From positions 1-6,546 of the forward strand of contig DIDN01000114.1 in the NCBI GenBank assembly GCA_002418185.1: DNA of 6,546 nucleotides, read 5' to 3'. The DNA is from Deltaproteobacteria bacterium UBA5799 (GTDB lineage: Bacteria; Desulfobacterota; GWC2-55-46). The stretch's first letter is position 1, and every line of letters begins with the position of its first letter. Positions 1 through 5,434 of the stretch are shown here, one piece after another. Position numbers and translations under genes: made by a program. A model generated the notes under the pieces. It searched no databases. It saw only the letters and a list, made by a program, of their open reading frames with translations, and was not told where the DNA came from.

Positions 1-894
1 GACGACTTCAACGACTTCTACGACCCGCGGCTCAAGAGGGAGAACGCGGGATCGCTCCTGAAAAACCCTTCGTTCAGGCTCTTCGATGCGGACATAAGGG
101 ACCGCCGTGCAATGGAAGAGGCCTTCGCCGAGTTCAAGCCCGACGCGGTCTGCCACCTCGCCGCCAGGGCCGGGGTGAGGCCATCCATTGAAGACCCGCT
201 CCTCTACGAGGATGTGAACTGCCTCGGCACGCTCAACCTCCTCGAGCTTTCAAGGAAGTGCGGGGCGGGCAATTTCGTCTTCGCCTCCTCCTCGTCCGTA
301 TACGGCATTAACAGCAAGACCCCCTTTTCCGAGGAGGACCCCATAACCTGCCCGATATCCCCGTATGCGGCGACGAAAAGGTCGGGCGAGCTCATGTCGT
401 TCACCTACTCGCACCTCTGGAATCTACCCGTAACGTGCCTCCGTTTTTTCACCGTGTACGGCGAAAGGGGGAGGCCTGACATGGCGGTCGCCAAGTTCAC
501 GCGCCTCATAAGCGAGGGGAAAGAGATAGAGGTCTACGGCGACGGCACGGCCAGGAGGGACTTCACCTACATAGGCGACATAGTCTCCGGCGTGCTCGCC
601 TCCATATACTCGCCTTCAAGATACGAGATAATAAACCTCGGCGGCGCCAATACGATAGAAGTGAGAGGCCTTATCGCGCTCATAGAGGCGGCCCTCGGCA
701 GGAAGGCGAACGTGAGGAACCTGCCGCCGGCACCCGGGGACGTGCCGGTTACGCACGCGGACGTCTCCAAGGCGAAAAGGCTTTTGGGGTTCGACCCCTC
801 TGTCGGGATACAGGAGGGGGTAGAGAGGTACGCGAGGTGGTTCGTAGAGAGGGAACGGAGCCTTTCCGCCCCCGGTCCAGGAGCGATGAATTGA
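1..894 (+). CDS. NAD-dependent nucleotide-sugar epimerase (UDP-glucuronate 4-epimerase-like), 5' end cut off by window
   Basis: The frame is open from base 1, before the first in-frame ATG at 112, so the gene enters from the left; 297 residues are visible. It is an extended short-chain dehydrogenase (SDR) that would interconvert UDP- or GDP-sugars for surface polysaccharide, in the cytoplasm. The first visible residues (DDFNDFYDPRLK) match the stretch after the second Rossmann strand of UDP-glucuronate epimerases, so about 40 residues with the GxxGxxG NAD motif are missing. Visible landmarks, fragment numbering: catalytic Ser in the SSSSVYG stretch (about 96-101), YAATK with Tyr122 and Lys126, RFFTVYGERGRPDM (148-161), YGDGTARRDF and the C-terminal PGDVPVTHAD. 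These fit the CapI/GalE-like branch. The exact sugar cannot be fixed from sequence. Its stop TGA (892-894) overlaps the next gene's TTG start, so the two are probably co-transcribed. Confidence 0.9.
   Translation, partial: DDFNDFYDPRLKRENAGSLLKNPSFRLFDADIRDRRAMEEAFAEFKPDAVCHLAARAGVRPSIEDPLLYEDVNCLGTLNLLELSRKCGAGNFVFASSSSVYGINSKTPFSEEDPITCPISPYAATKRSGELMSFTYSHLWNLPVTCLRFFTVYGERGRPDMAVAKFTRLISEGKEIEVYGDGTARRDFTYIGDIVSGVLASIYSPSRYEIINLGGANTIEVRGLIALIEAALGRKANVRNLPPAPGDVPVTHADVSKAKRLLGFDPSVGIQEGVERYARWFVERERSLSAPGPGAMN
879..883 (+). promoter_or_regulatory. Shine-Dalgarno AGGAG that fixes the TTG start of the HD-domain gene
   Basis: AGGAG lies 7 nt before TTG 891-893, inside the 3' end of the epimerase gene. 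The in-frame GTG further upstream at 837 would add 18 residues that only mirror the epimerase C-terminus in another frame. The site therefore favours the TTG and indicates translational coupling through a TTGA stop/start overlap. Confidence 0.7.
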
Positions 895-1922
895 AAAAGA
901 CCTTCATAAAATCGATAAAAGAGCGGGACAGCGTCCAGGACGCCTTCCTTGTCACGAAGAAGGAGACAGGCATAAGCAAGTCCGGCAAGCCCTACTTGAA
1001 CCTCAGGCTCATGGACTCTACCGGCGAGATGGACGCCAGGGTGTGGGACGACGCCGAGGAGATATCAAAGGGCTTCAGGAAAGACGACATAGCGGTAATC
1101 AAGGGTTTCGCCGTGGCCTACCAGGGCGGCATTCAGCTCAACGTGTCGGCCGCGAAGGCGGCGCCCGAGGACAAGTACTCGCTCCGGGACTTCCTGCCGT
1201 CTTCCGAAAAGGACCCGGCGGAGCTTGCGGCCGGCCTGGATGCCGCCATAGCCGGCATAAGCGACAGGCACATAAAGGCGCTCATCGAATCCATATTCTC
1301 GGACCCGGACATAAGGGACGCCTTCCTGACGGCCCCCGCGGCAAAGGCCATGCACCACTCGTACCTGGGCGGCCTTGCCGAGCACGTGCTCTCGATATGC
1401 GGCCTCGCCGGGAAGGTCGCGGAGCACTACGGGGCGTGCGTTAACAAGGACCTCCTTACGGCGGGCGCACTCCTGCACGACATAGGGAAGATATGGGAGC
1501 TTTCGTACAGGAGGTCTTTCGACTACACGGACGAGGGCAGGCTCATAGGGCACATAACGATGGGCACCGACCTCATCGAGAGAAAGGCTTCCGCCGTCCC
1601 CGGTTTTCCGAAAGAGCTTTCCATGCTCCTCAAGCACCTCGTGCTCTCCCACCACGGCCAGCTCGAGTTCGGCTCGCCGAAGAGGCCCAAGACGATAGAG
1701 GCCATAATACTTTCCTACCTCGACGACCTGGACGCGAAGGTAAGCACCGTAAGGGGTCTTATACGGGACAGGGGCGACGGCTCGAACTGGACCTCCTACC
1801 AGAGGCTTTTCGAGCGGTACATCTACAAGGGCGGGCACCCGGCGGCTGCCGAGGAGGAGCAGGGCGGGGCAGCGCCCGAGGACGGCAACGCAGGCAAAGG
1901 CAATCTGAACCTCTTCAGGTGA
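891..1922 (+). CDS. YhaM-type HD-domain protein, probable 3'-5' exoribonuclease
   Basis: The protein has 343 residues when started at TTG 891. Residues 1 to about 90 read as an OB-fold nucleic-acid-binding domain (DAFLVTKKE..., a stretch near LMDSTGEMDARVW, then DDIAVIKG). Residues 150-290 form an HD metal-dependent phosphohydrolase domain: His155/His156 in AMHHSYLGGLAEH, His165, the HD pair His196-Asp197 in GALLHDIGK, HITMG at 221, LSHHG at 252 and a final acidic cluster LDDLDAK near 278. This OB-plus-HD order is that of Bacillus YhaM (about 314 residues), which trims RNA and single-stranded DNA from the 3' end. The last 30 residues are Glu/Gly/Ala-rich and look disordered. The gene lies between an epimerase and a uracil-DNA glycosylase, with a 4-nt overlap upstream and a 14-nt gap downstream. 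The nuclease role is inferred from family; a signalling-type HD phosphohydrolase is less likely because of the OB-fold. Confidence 0.85.
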   Translation: MKKTFIKSIKERDSVQDAFLVTKKETGISKSGKPYLNLRLMDSTGEMDARVWDDAEEISKGFRKDDIAVIKGFAVAYQGGIQLNVSAAKAAPEDKYSLRDFLPSSEKDPAELAAGLDAAIAGISDRHIKALIESIFSDPDIRDAFLTAPAAKAMHHSYLGGLAEHVLSICGLAGKVAEHYGACVNKDLLTAGALLHDIGKIWELSYRRSFDYTDEGRLIGHITMGTDLIERKASAVPGFPKELSMLLKHLVLSHHGQLEFGSPKRPKTIEAIILSYLDDLDAKVSTVRGLIRDRGDGSNWTSYQRLFERYIYKGGHPAAAEEEQGGAAPEDGNAGKGNLNLFR

Positions 1923-1936
1923 GGTCCGCCCCTTCA

Positions 1937-2514
1937 ATGGACCCCTTCAAAAGAAAAGAGGCGCTCAGGAGAAGTATTGCCCGTGCGTGCGCGGTCAGCT
2001 TCAGCGGCTCCGTGCCGGTATTCGGGGAGGGCCCTATCCCGTGCAGGCTCATGGTCATAGGAGAGGCCCCCGGACGCGATGAGGCGAGGCTCGGCAGGCC
2101 TTTTGTCGGCAAGGGCGGGTCGCGTTTTTCGTGGGTGTCATCGAGGGGGCGCTGGGCCTGAAGAGGGACGATATATACATGACCAACGTCGTCAAAATAT
2201 GGCCTAACGTCGTGACGAGAAGGCTACGGACCAGGCCGCCCCGCAGGGACGAGGCCGAGTTCTTCATCCCCTTTCTTCTGGAGGAGATAGGGATAGTCGA
2301 CCCGGCGGTCGTCATAACGGCAGGGAAGACCGCCTTTTCGGCGCTGTTCCCGGGAAGGCCGTTCACGCCGGGGGAGTGGGCCGAGTTCGAGGGCAGGGCG
2401 GTAATGCCCGTTTACCATCCTTCGTACCTCTTGAGGAGGCAGAAGAGGCTCAATGAGAGCGTCGCCGAGCTCAAGGTTTCGCTTGAATCGGCCAGGAAGA
2501 AGCTCGGGTCATGA
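1937..2514 (+). pseudogene. Uracil-DNA glycosylase, family 4-like, split by a frameshift
   Basis: Family members excise uracil from DNA. ATG 1937 opens a frame reading FGEGPIPCRLMVIGEAPGRDE and GRPFVGK, the N-terminal motif block with the active-site GEAPG (residues 42-46), but this frame stops at 2159-2161. The rest of the protein is in another frame from about 2131: VGVIEGALGLKRDD, YMTNVVK, the hydrophobic VVITAGKTAF strand and the C-terminal YHPSYLLR motif (His at 2416). Between them, AGRVF, expected after VGK, is in the third frame at 2115-2129. Joining the pieces gives about 191 residues, normal for the family. The change is either a real mutation or errors at the G and T runs. The usual Fe-S cysteines are also mostly absent. 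The start has AGGTGAGG about 12 nt upstream, overlapping the previous stop. It is probably the third gene of the epimerase/HD run. Functional status is undecided. Confidence 0.8.
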
Positions 2515-2703
2515 CCCGCCGCCGTCCTTCCGGCTGGCCTGGGGGCTGCAGACCGGGCAGTACGGTAGCCCGGCATCGAGCGGGCAGTCGTGGCCGCACT
2601 CGGCGCAGCAGACGCAGTCCTCGGCAGGATACGTGCAGACCGGGCAGACCTCCTCTCCCGGCACGTTCATCTTTTTGTCCTTTTTCCCTTCGCTCAATTC
2701 CAT
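2509..2703 (-). CDS. Cysteine-rich mini-protein, zinc-ribbon-like
   Basis: The 64-residue product has a charged N-terminus and nine cysteines between residues 20 and 52: CPVC (20-23), C30, C32, C33-x2-C36, C40 and a second CPVC (49-52), plus His38. Paired CxxC knuckles suggest one or two structural zinc sites, as in small zinc-ribbon proteins; I do not recognise a named family. Its stop (2509-2511) interlocks with the convergent glycosylase stop in TCATGA. Start choice: ATG 2703 has AGGAGG at 2717-2722, a long 13 nt away; the internal ATG at 2670 (53 residues, all cysteines kept) has AAGGA 7 nt upstream, though that could simply be Lys/Asp codons. Dense, regularly spaced cysteines argue that it is a real gene. 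It might form a unit with the envelope gene 83 nt upstream. Confidence 0.6.
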   Translation of the reverse strand: MELSEGKKDKKMNVPGEEVCPVCTYPAEDCVCCAECGHDCPLDAGLPYCPVCSPQASRKDGGGS

Positions 2704-2741
2704 GCGTGCACTCGGGCCTCCTGGCCGGGTTTCCTTATTAG

Positions 2742-2771
2742 ACTATATCGCGATTCCGGCTCGCGTGCGAA
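2742..2771 (-). promoter_or_regulatory. Possible sigma70 promoter for the cysteine-rich gene
   Basis: On the minus strand TATAGT (2742-2747) is preceded by TTCGCA (2766-2771) with an 18-nt spacer. The -10 is a 5/6 match and the -35 a 4/6 match. It is the AT-rich part of an otherwise GC-rich gap, placed to start a transcript near 2735. Read-through from the upstream minus-strand gene is an equal possibility, since I see no terminator between them. Confidence 0.3.
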
Positions 2772-2786
2772 ACTTCCGCCTGCGTG

Positions 2787-3293
2787 TCAAAAAAGGAGCC
2801 TGAACTCGGCGAAGTAGAAGTCCGCGCTCCCGGAGGAGATCTCCCTTCTGTCGTTCAGGGGTATCTGGACACCGGTCGTGAAATCCAGGTCGCCGGGCAG
2901 GTCGTACCTGAGCGCCGGGCCCGCGAACGTGCTCCCTTCCTCCATGTCGTATATCCCGAAGCCCTGGAACTTGATGCCCGGGCCGAGGTCAAGCCCCAGC
3001 CCGGTGCCTACCAACCGGCCCTCGTCCGGGAGAAGGTCTGAAATTCCGGCGCCGGGCGTGCTCAGGAGCCGGGCGCTGTCCCTCGTGTAATTGCCTTCCA
3101 TGAGCCACTGGAGGGTCGACGGGAAACCCGGCTCCAGGAAGGGGCCTAAAAGTCCGGCAGGCGCTCCCTGTCCGTCCGGTTCTGCCTGGACCGGCGGCCC
3201 GTTCCACGCGCCGCCCGGCACAGTTTCGGAAAAGACGGGGGCAGCGGCAGTGAAAACAGCCGTTAGCAGTGCATATAAGAGTAACCGGGTCAT
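2787..3293 (-). CDS. Small exported envelope protein, possible outer-membrane beta-barrel fragment-like protein
   Basis: The 168-residue product has a clear Sec signal peptide: MTR, then a hydrophobic run LLLYALLTAVFTAAA, with likely cleavage near VFS-ET (residues 22-23). Residues 25-60 are Pro/Gly-rich and probably flexible. From about residue 95 the sequence alternates hydrophobic and polar residues with Gly turns (VGTGLGLDLGPGIKFQGFGIYD, then FAGPALRYDL, DFTTGVQIPL). It ends YFAEFRLLF with a terminal Phe, as outer-membrane barrel proteins do for Bam recognition. I do not recognise a specific family, and about 145 mature residues allow only a small barrel. ATG 3293 is preceded by only a weak GGA, and I found no convincing minus-strand promoter in 3294-3379. 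The outer-membrane location is inference; a periplasmic protein is the alternative. Confidence 0.65.
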   Translation of the reverse strand: MTRLLLYALLTAVFTAAAPVFSETVPGGAWNGPPVQAEPDGQGAPAGLLGPFLEPGFPSTLQWLMEGNYTRDSARLLSTPGAGISDLLPDEGRLVGTGLGLDLGPGIKFQGFGIYDMEEGSTFAGPALRYDLPGDLDFTTGVQIPLNDRREISSGSADFYFAEFRLLF

Positions 3294-3310
3294 TGTTTCC
3301 GGCTCGAGGG

Positions 3311-3338
3311 TTGCCGCGTCCGTTTACGCGGATATAAT
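3311..3338 (+). promoter_or_regulatory. Sigma70-like promoter for the DUF2238 gene
   Basis: TTGCCG (3311-3316) and a perfect TATAAT (3333-3338) are separated by 16 nt, in the 86-nt divergent gap between two genes. Expected start is near 3345, giving a short leader of about 35 nt before ATG 3380, with AAGGA 6 nt from the start codon. Confidence 0.5.
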
Positions 3339-3379
3339 TGATGCATTCCAACGGAAAATACCCTTTTTAAGGACCCGTT

Positions 3380-4090
3380 ATGCCGGGCATCGGCAACATG
3401 CTCAAGAACTGGCGCACACTGTCCATAACGACCGGCCTTTCGTGGCTTATGAAGCTCCTTATGGTGCTACTTCTCCCTGTGGAGGCCCTGAACGGAGAAT
3501 ACCTTTTTACAGTCCTCATCGTCTTCTCGATAGCGGTATCCCTGATACCCAGCCTCCTTGAGAGGAGTTACAGGGTGACGCTCCCCTTCGAGATGGACCT
3601 CCTTATAACCCTCTCCGTATTCGCTAACACCTTCATGGGCGAATGGCTCGATTTCTACGAGAAGGTATGGCTCTATGACAAGCTCCTCCACGTTTACAGC
3701 AGCGGCGTTGTCGGCCTCCTTGCCTTCATCGTCGTATATACATTGAATTATACAGGAAAAGTGCGGCTTTCGTTGCCGTTCATCGGCATTTTCACCGTGA
3801 CCTTCGCGATGGCGATGGGCGGCCTGTGGGAGATAGGCGAGTTCACGGTCGACAACCTCTTCGGCAAGAACACCCAGAAGGGGCTCGGCGACACCATGTG
3901 GGACCTCATAAACGACCTCGCCGGTGGCTCGTTCGTCGCGGCGCTCGGCATGGCCTATGTGAGGTACGCGAACCCGGACGAGAGGAAGAGGCTTGCCAGG
4001 CCGCTTGGCGAGGTCTTAGGAATGAACGAGAGGATAGAGCGGATGAAGGCCCGGATAAAGAAGGCTGGCGGAGACGACGGGGCCGTTTGA
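3380..4090 (+). CDS. DUF2238/YjdF-like multi-pass inner-membrane protein
   Basis: The 236-residue product has about six hydrophobic segments, near residues 15-34, 41-60, 71-88, 104-122, 131-151 and 180-195. The loops carry conserved-looking polar motifs typical of the DUF2238/YjdF group as I remember it: FMGEWLDFYEKVWLYDKLLH (85-104), WEIGEFTVDNLFG (150-162) and GDTMWDLINDLAGG (170-183). Several Asp, Glu, His and Trp residues at membrane borders suggest a buried polar site. No biochemical function is established for this group that I know of. The C-terminal 40 residues are strongly basic and probably cytoplasmic. ATG 3380 has AAGGA at 3369-3373, 6 nt upstream. The gene is transcribed alone and ends before a strong terminator. 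Confidence 0.7.
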   Translation: MPGIGNMLKNWRTLSITTGLSWLMKLLMVLLLPVEALNGEYLFTVLIVFSIAVSLIPSLLERSYRVTLPFEMDLLITLSVFANTFMGEWLDFYEKVWLYDKLLHVYSSGVVGLLAFIVVYTLNYTGKVRLSLPFIGIFTVTFAMAMGGLWEIGEFTVDNLFGKNTQKGLGDTMWDLINDLAGGSFVAALGMAYVRYANPDERKRLARPLGEVLGMNERIERMKARIKKAGGDDGAV

Positions 4091-4112
4091 CCAGCAATGG
4101 TGTGAGCGAGTG

Positions 4113-4199
4113 ATGAAAAAAATAAACACCCTGGAACCGTTTTACGCAGAAGCCCGAAATGTCCGCTCGCCAAGAAAAACAGGCTCGTTCCGGAAATAA
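4113..4199 (+). CDS. Candidate 28-codon ORF between the membrane-protein gene and its terminator
   Basis: ATG 4113 opens a 28-residue frame (begins MKKINTLEPFYAEAR, ends KTGSFRK) that stops at TAA 4197-4199, four bases before the terminator hairpin. It starts 22 nt after the preceding stop. The product is basic with no hydrophobic segment. The Shine-Dalgarno is poor (GAG at 4104-4106). The tight fit between stop and terminator is suggestive, but a frame this short is easily fortuitous in an A-rich stretch. Confidence 0.2.
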   Translation: MKKINTLEPFYAEARNVRSPRKTGSFRK

Positions 4200-4202
4200 A
4201 AT

Positions 4203-4231
4203 AAAGCGGCAGGTCTAACCTGCCGCTTTTT
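4203..4231 (+). terminator. Intrinsic terminator, probably bidirectional
   Basis: A perfect 12-bp stem (AAAGCGGCAGGT 4203-4214, ACCTGCCGCTTT 4218-4229) with a CTA loop is followed by T to 4231, giving a TTTTT tail. It lies about 110 nt after the membrane-protein stop. The upstream A-rich run (AAATAAAATAAA) supplies a T-rich tail on the minus strand, so it could also stop transcripts coming from the CBS-domain gene. Confidence 0.85.
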
Positions 4232-4233
4232 GC

Positions 4234-4336
4234 CTCTGCGGACAGTTGTCTCCGGTCGGTAAGAGACGGATAGTTAAGCCGTCCTAAGACGTCCCCCACA
4301 TCCTTCTCTTGCCGACCGGGTTTCCTGCCCGCAGAG
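4234..4336. repeat. Long inverted repeat A (about 103 nt)
   Basis: Outer arms CTCTGCGG (4234-4241) and CCGCAGAG (4329-4336) are exact complements. Inner arms CCGGTCGGTAAGAGA (4252-4266) and TCTCTTGCCGACCGG (4305-4319) pair at 14 of 15 positions, with the odd one a G-T wobble. The apex has CGTC-CTAA-GACG (4280-4291), with a competing hairpin GACGG/CCGTC (4265-4269, 4279-4283). No coding frame fits. It resembles repeat B immediately downstream. Confidence 0.75.
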
Positions 4337-4344
4337 ACAGGCGC

Positions 4345-4457
4345 TTGCTTTCCCGGACCGGTTTTTCCAGCCGGTTAGAGGAGGTTTCGATAACGGTCCG
4401 AAGACCGCTGTCTTATCTCTCCTCTTACCAGCCGGATAGCCCGGTCCGGGAAAGCAA
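4345..4457. repeat. Long inverted repeat B (113 nt)
   Basis: The outermost arms are perfect over 17 bp: TTGCTTTCCCGGACCGG (4345-4361) with CCGGTCCGGGAAAGCAA (4441-4457). Pairing continues inward with about 16 of 22 positions, through CCGGTTAGAGGAG and CTCCTCTTACCAGCC, to GATAA/TTATC (4389-4393, 4413-4417) and an apex CGGTC-CGAA-GACCG (4394-4407). The whole element folds into one rod with a CGAA tetraloop. Inner arms and apex resemble those of repeat A. Confidence 0.8.
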
Positions 4458-4473
4458 CCTTCAATCCCGAGCC

Positions 4474-4603
4474 GGCTGCTGAAAAAGTCCCATCTGCTTC
4501 GCTGTCTTAGTCGCTGGACACTCCGGCGTACAAGAAAAGTACGCCTCATTCCTCGCTCCCCAATTCCAATTGGGGCCTCGCATCCGGGGCTTTTTGGGCG
4601 GCC
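4474..4603. repeat. Imperfect palindromic repeat C with two internal hairpins
   Basis: The outer arms 4474-4497 (GGCTGCTGAAAAAGTCCC core) and 4580-4603 (GGGGCTTTTTGGGCGGCC core) pair at 17 of 24 positions. Inside are GGCGTAC/GTACGCC (4525-4531, 4539-4545; 7-nt loop) and CCCCAATT/AATTGGGG (4558-4565, 4568-4575; 2-nt spacer). The CTGCTGAAAAAG start and the GTACGCCTCATTCCTCGC segment resemble, from memory, a dispersed intergenic palindrome of deltaproteobacterial genomes. Each strand carries CTTTTT at the 3' foot, so it may also act as a weak terminator for the convergent CBS gene. Confidence 0.6.
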
Positions 4604-4631
4604 CCCAGCGGATTTCGAGCTTCCGTACCTG

Positions 4632-5042
4632 CTAAATCTGGTAAGCCTCCTCGACATGGAAGAAGTTGTCTACCTCCTCCTCGATCACCGACGCAAGGTC
4701 CGAGACCGAGACGAGGCCCAGGAGCTTATTCCCCTCGACTACCGGCAGCCTCCTTATCTTCTTCCTTGCCATGAGCCTGGAGGCGTCGAAGACGTCGGTA
4801 TCCGGCGCCGAGCTTATGACGTTCGTACGCATTATCGAGCTTATCTTCGTCGCGTCCGGGTCCTTCCCGCCCGCGAGCCATACGACAATGTCGCGGTCGG
4901 TCACGCAGCCCTTTATCGACTCTCCGTTCGTAAGGAGGAGATAGCCTATCCTGTAGTCCTTCATCTTCTTGGCTACTTCCCTTATGGTCGCGTCCGGACT
5001 GGCCGTGACGACCTTCTTCTGCATTATCTGCTTTAGCTGCAT
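4632..5042 (-). CDS. Two-CBS-domain protein
   Basis: The 136-residue product consists almost wholly of a tandem CBS pair (Bateman module). CBS1 spans about residues 7-58, from IMQKKVVTASPDATIREVAKKM to GCVTDRDIV; CBS2 spans about 70-122, from MRTNVISSAPDTDVFDASRLM to RRLPVVEGNKLLGLVSVSDLA. The TDRD and VSDL ends are the usual phosphate and ribose contacts for adenosyl ligands, so AMP/ATP-type sensing or a structural regulatory role is plausible. There is no attached enzyme domain and no signal peptide, so it is cytoplasmic and its partner is unknown. ATG 5042 has a G-rich AAGGGGG about 6 nt upstream. Stop is TAG 4632-4634. It converges on the membrane-protein gene across the repeat region and is divergent from the lipoprotein gene. 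Confidence 0.9.
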   Translation of the reverse strand: MQLKQIMQKKVVTASPDATIREVAKKMKDYRIGYLLLTNGESIKGCVTDRDIVVWLAGGKDPDATKISSIMRTNVISSAPDTDVFDASRLMARKKIRRLPVVEGNKLLGLVSVSDLASVIEEEVDNFFHVEEAYQI

Positions 5043-5117
5043 TTCTTACCCCCTTCCTGTTTCGTGGGGAGACGGACTGTCTCTTGTACAGCCCTGACCT
5101 TCGTAAGCCTTAATTTG

Positions 5118-5145
5118 ATGGTATCCCAAAACGAGGAGGTGTCAA
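5118..5145 (-). promoter_or_regulatory. Sigma70 promoter for the CBS-domain gene
   Basis: On the minus strand a perfect TTGACA (5140-5145) is followed after 16 nt by TACCAT (5118-5123, 4/6). Expected start is near 5111, about 70 nt before ATG 5042. Confidence 0.55.
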
Positions 5146-5179
5146 GTCGGGAGAGAATTGAAGGGGGGGCCGCCGCCGT

Positions 5180-5207
5180 TTGACTCCGCCCTGTCCGGGT
5201 GTATACT
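5180..5207 (+). promoter_or_regulatory. Strong sigma70 promoter for the lipoprotein-fpg unit
   Basis: TTGACT (5180-5185) and TATACT (5202-5207), both 5/6 matches, are separated by 16 nt. Expected start is near 5214, leaving about 220 nt of untranslated leader before ATG 5435. It is divergent from the CBS promoter, with 34 nt between the two -35 boxes. Confidence 0.6.
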
Positions 5208-5434
5208 TTTATAAACCCCGGTCGGAAACACCGGCCTTCAAGCCCGGGAAAGGACGATTGCCGGAACGAGCCTTTCTCTTGGCGAGTGGATGCATATAGC
5301 CTCTGTAAACCGCTCTCCGGATACCCTGGACTTCAATCAAATCCAGCCAGGGTGGTCATTCCGTGTTCCGTCCTGCTCGCGGCAAAGGCTCTCCTATAAA
5401 GACATGTCGTGCAACAAAGGACAGGAGTGGGCAC
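5208..5434 (+). other. Long structured 5' leader of the lipoprotein gene
   Basis: No convincing gene is seen here. The RNA could fold: CCGGT/ACCGG (5218-5222, 5230-5234); a long-range stem GAGCCTTT/AAAGGCTC (5268-5275, 5384-5391) continuing inward with GCGAG/CTCGC (5282-5286, 5376-5380); and a central hairpin with two exclusive pairings, CTGGA/TCCAG (5326-5330, 5342-5346) or CCCTGG/CCAGGG (5324-5329, 5347-5352). CTCCT at 5391-5395 can pair with the AGGAG ribosome site at 5423-5427. It matches no riboswitch class I know, and there is no T-run terminator in it. Confidence 0.35.

Noticed and set aside
1065..1937. A 290-codon open frame on the minus strand opposite the HD-domain gene
   Set aside because: It is the GC-rich antisense shadow of a recognisable gene; its translation is Arg/Val/Gly-rich and has no domain signal.
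2453..2803. Plus-strand frames opposite the cysteine-rich gene
   Set aside because: The opposite strand carries the regular CxxC pattern; these frames only mirror it.
3091..3561. A 156-codon plus-strand open frame spanning the divergent gap
   Set aside because: It crosses the promoter region and overlaps two better genes, one of them antisense, and shows no motifs.
4234..4603. CRISPR array or phage attachment site as an explanation for the repeats
   Set aside because: There are no evenly spaced direct repeats with unique spacers, and no integrase or tRNA gene nearby; the repeats are inverted, long and imperfect.
4274..4657. A 127-codon minus-strand open frame across the repeat region
   Set aside because: It runs through three palindromes and gives a low-complexity Arg/Gly/Ser-rich product without a family signal; the palindromes explain the sequence better.
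5208..5434. Known riboswitch, 6S RNA or SRP RNA in the leader
   Set aside because: None of the hallmark core sequences I know (for example the GEMM GACGCAAAGC segment or the SRP GGAAG loop) is present, and there is no terminator to end a free RNA.
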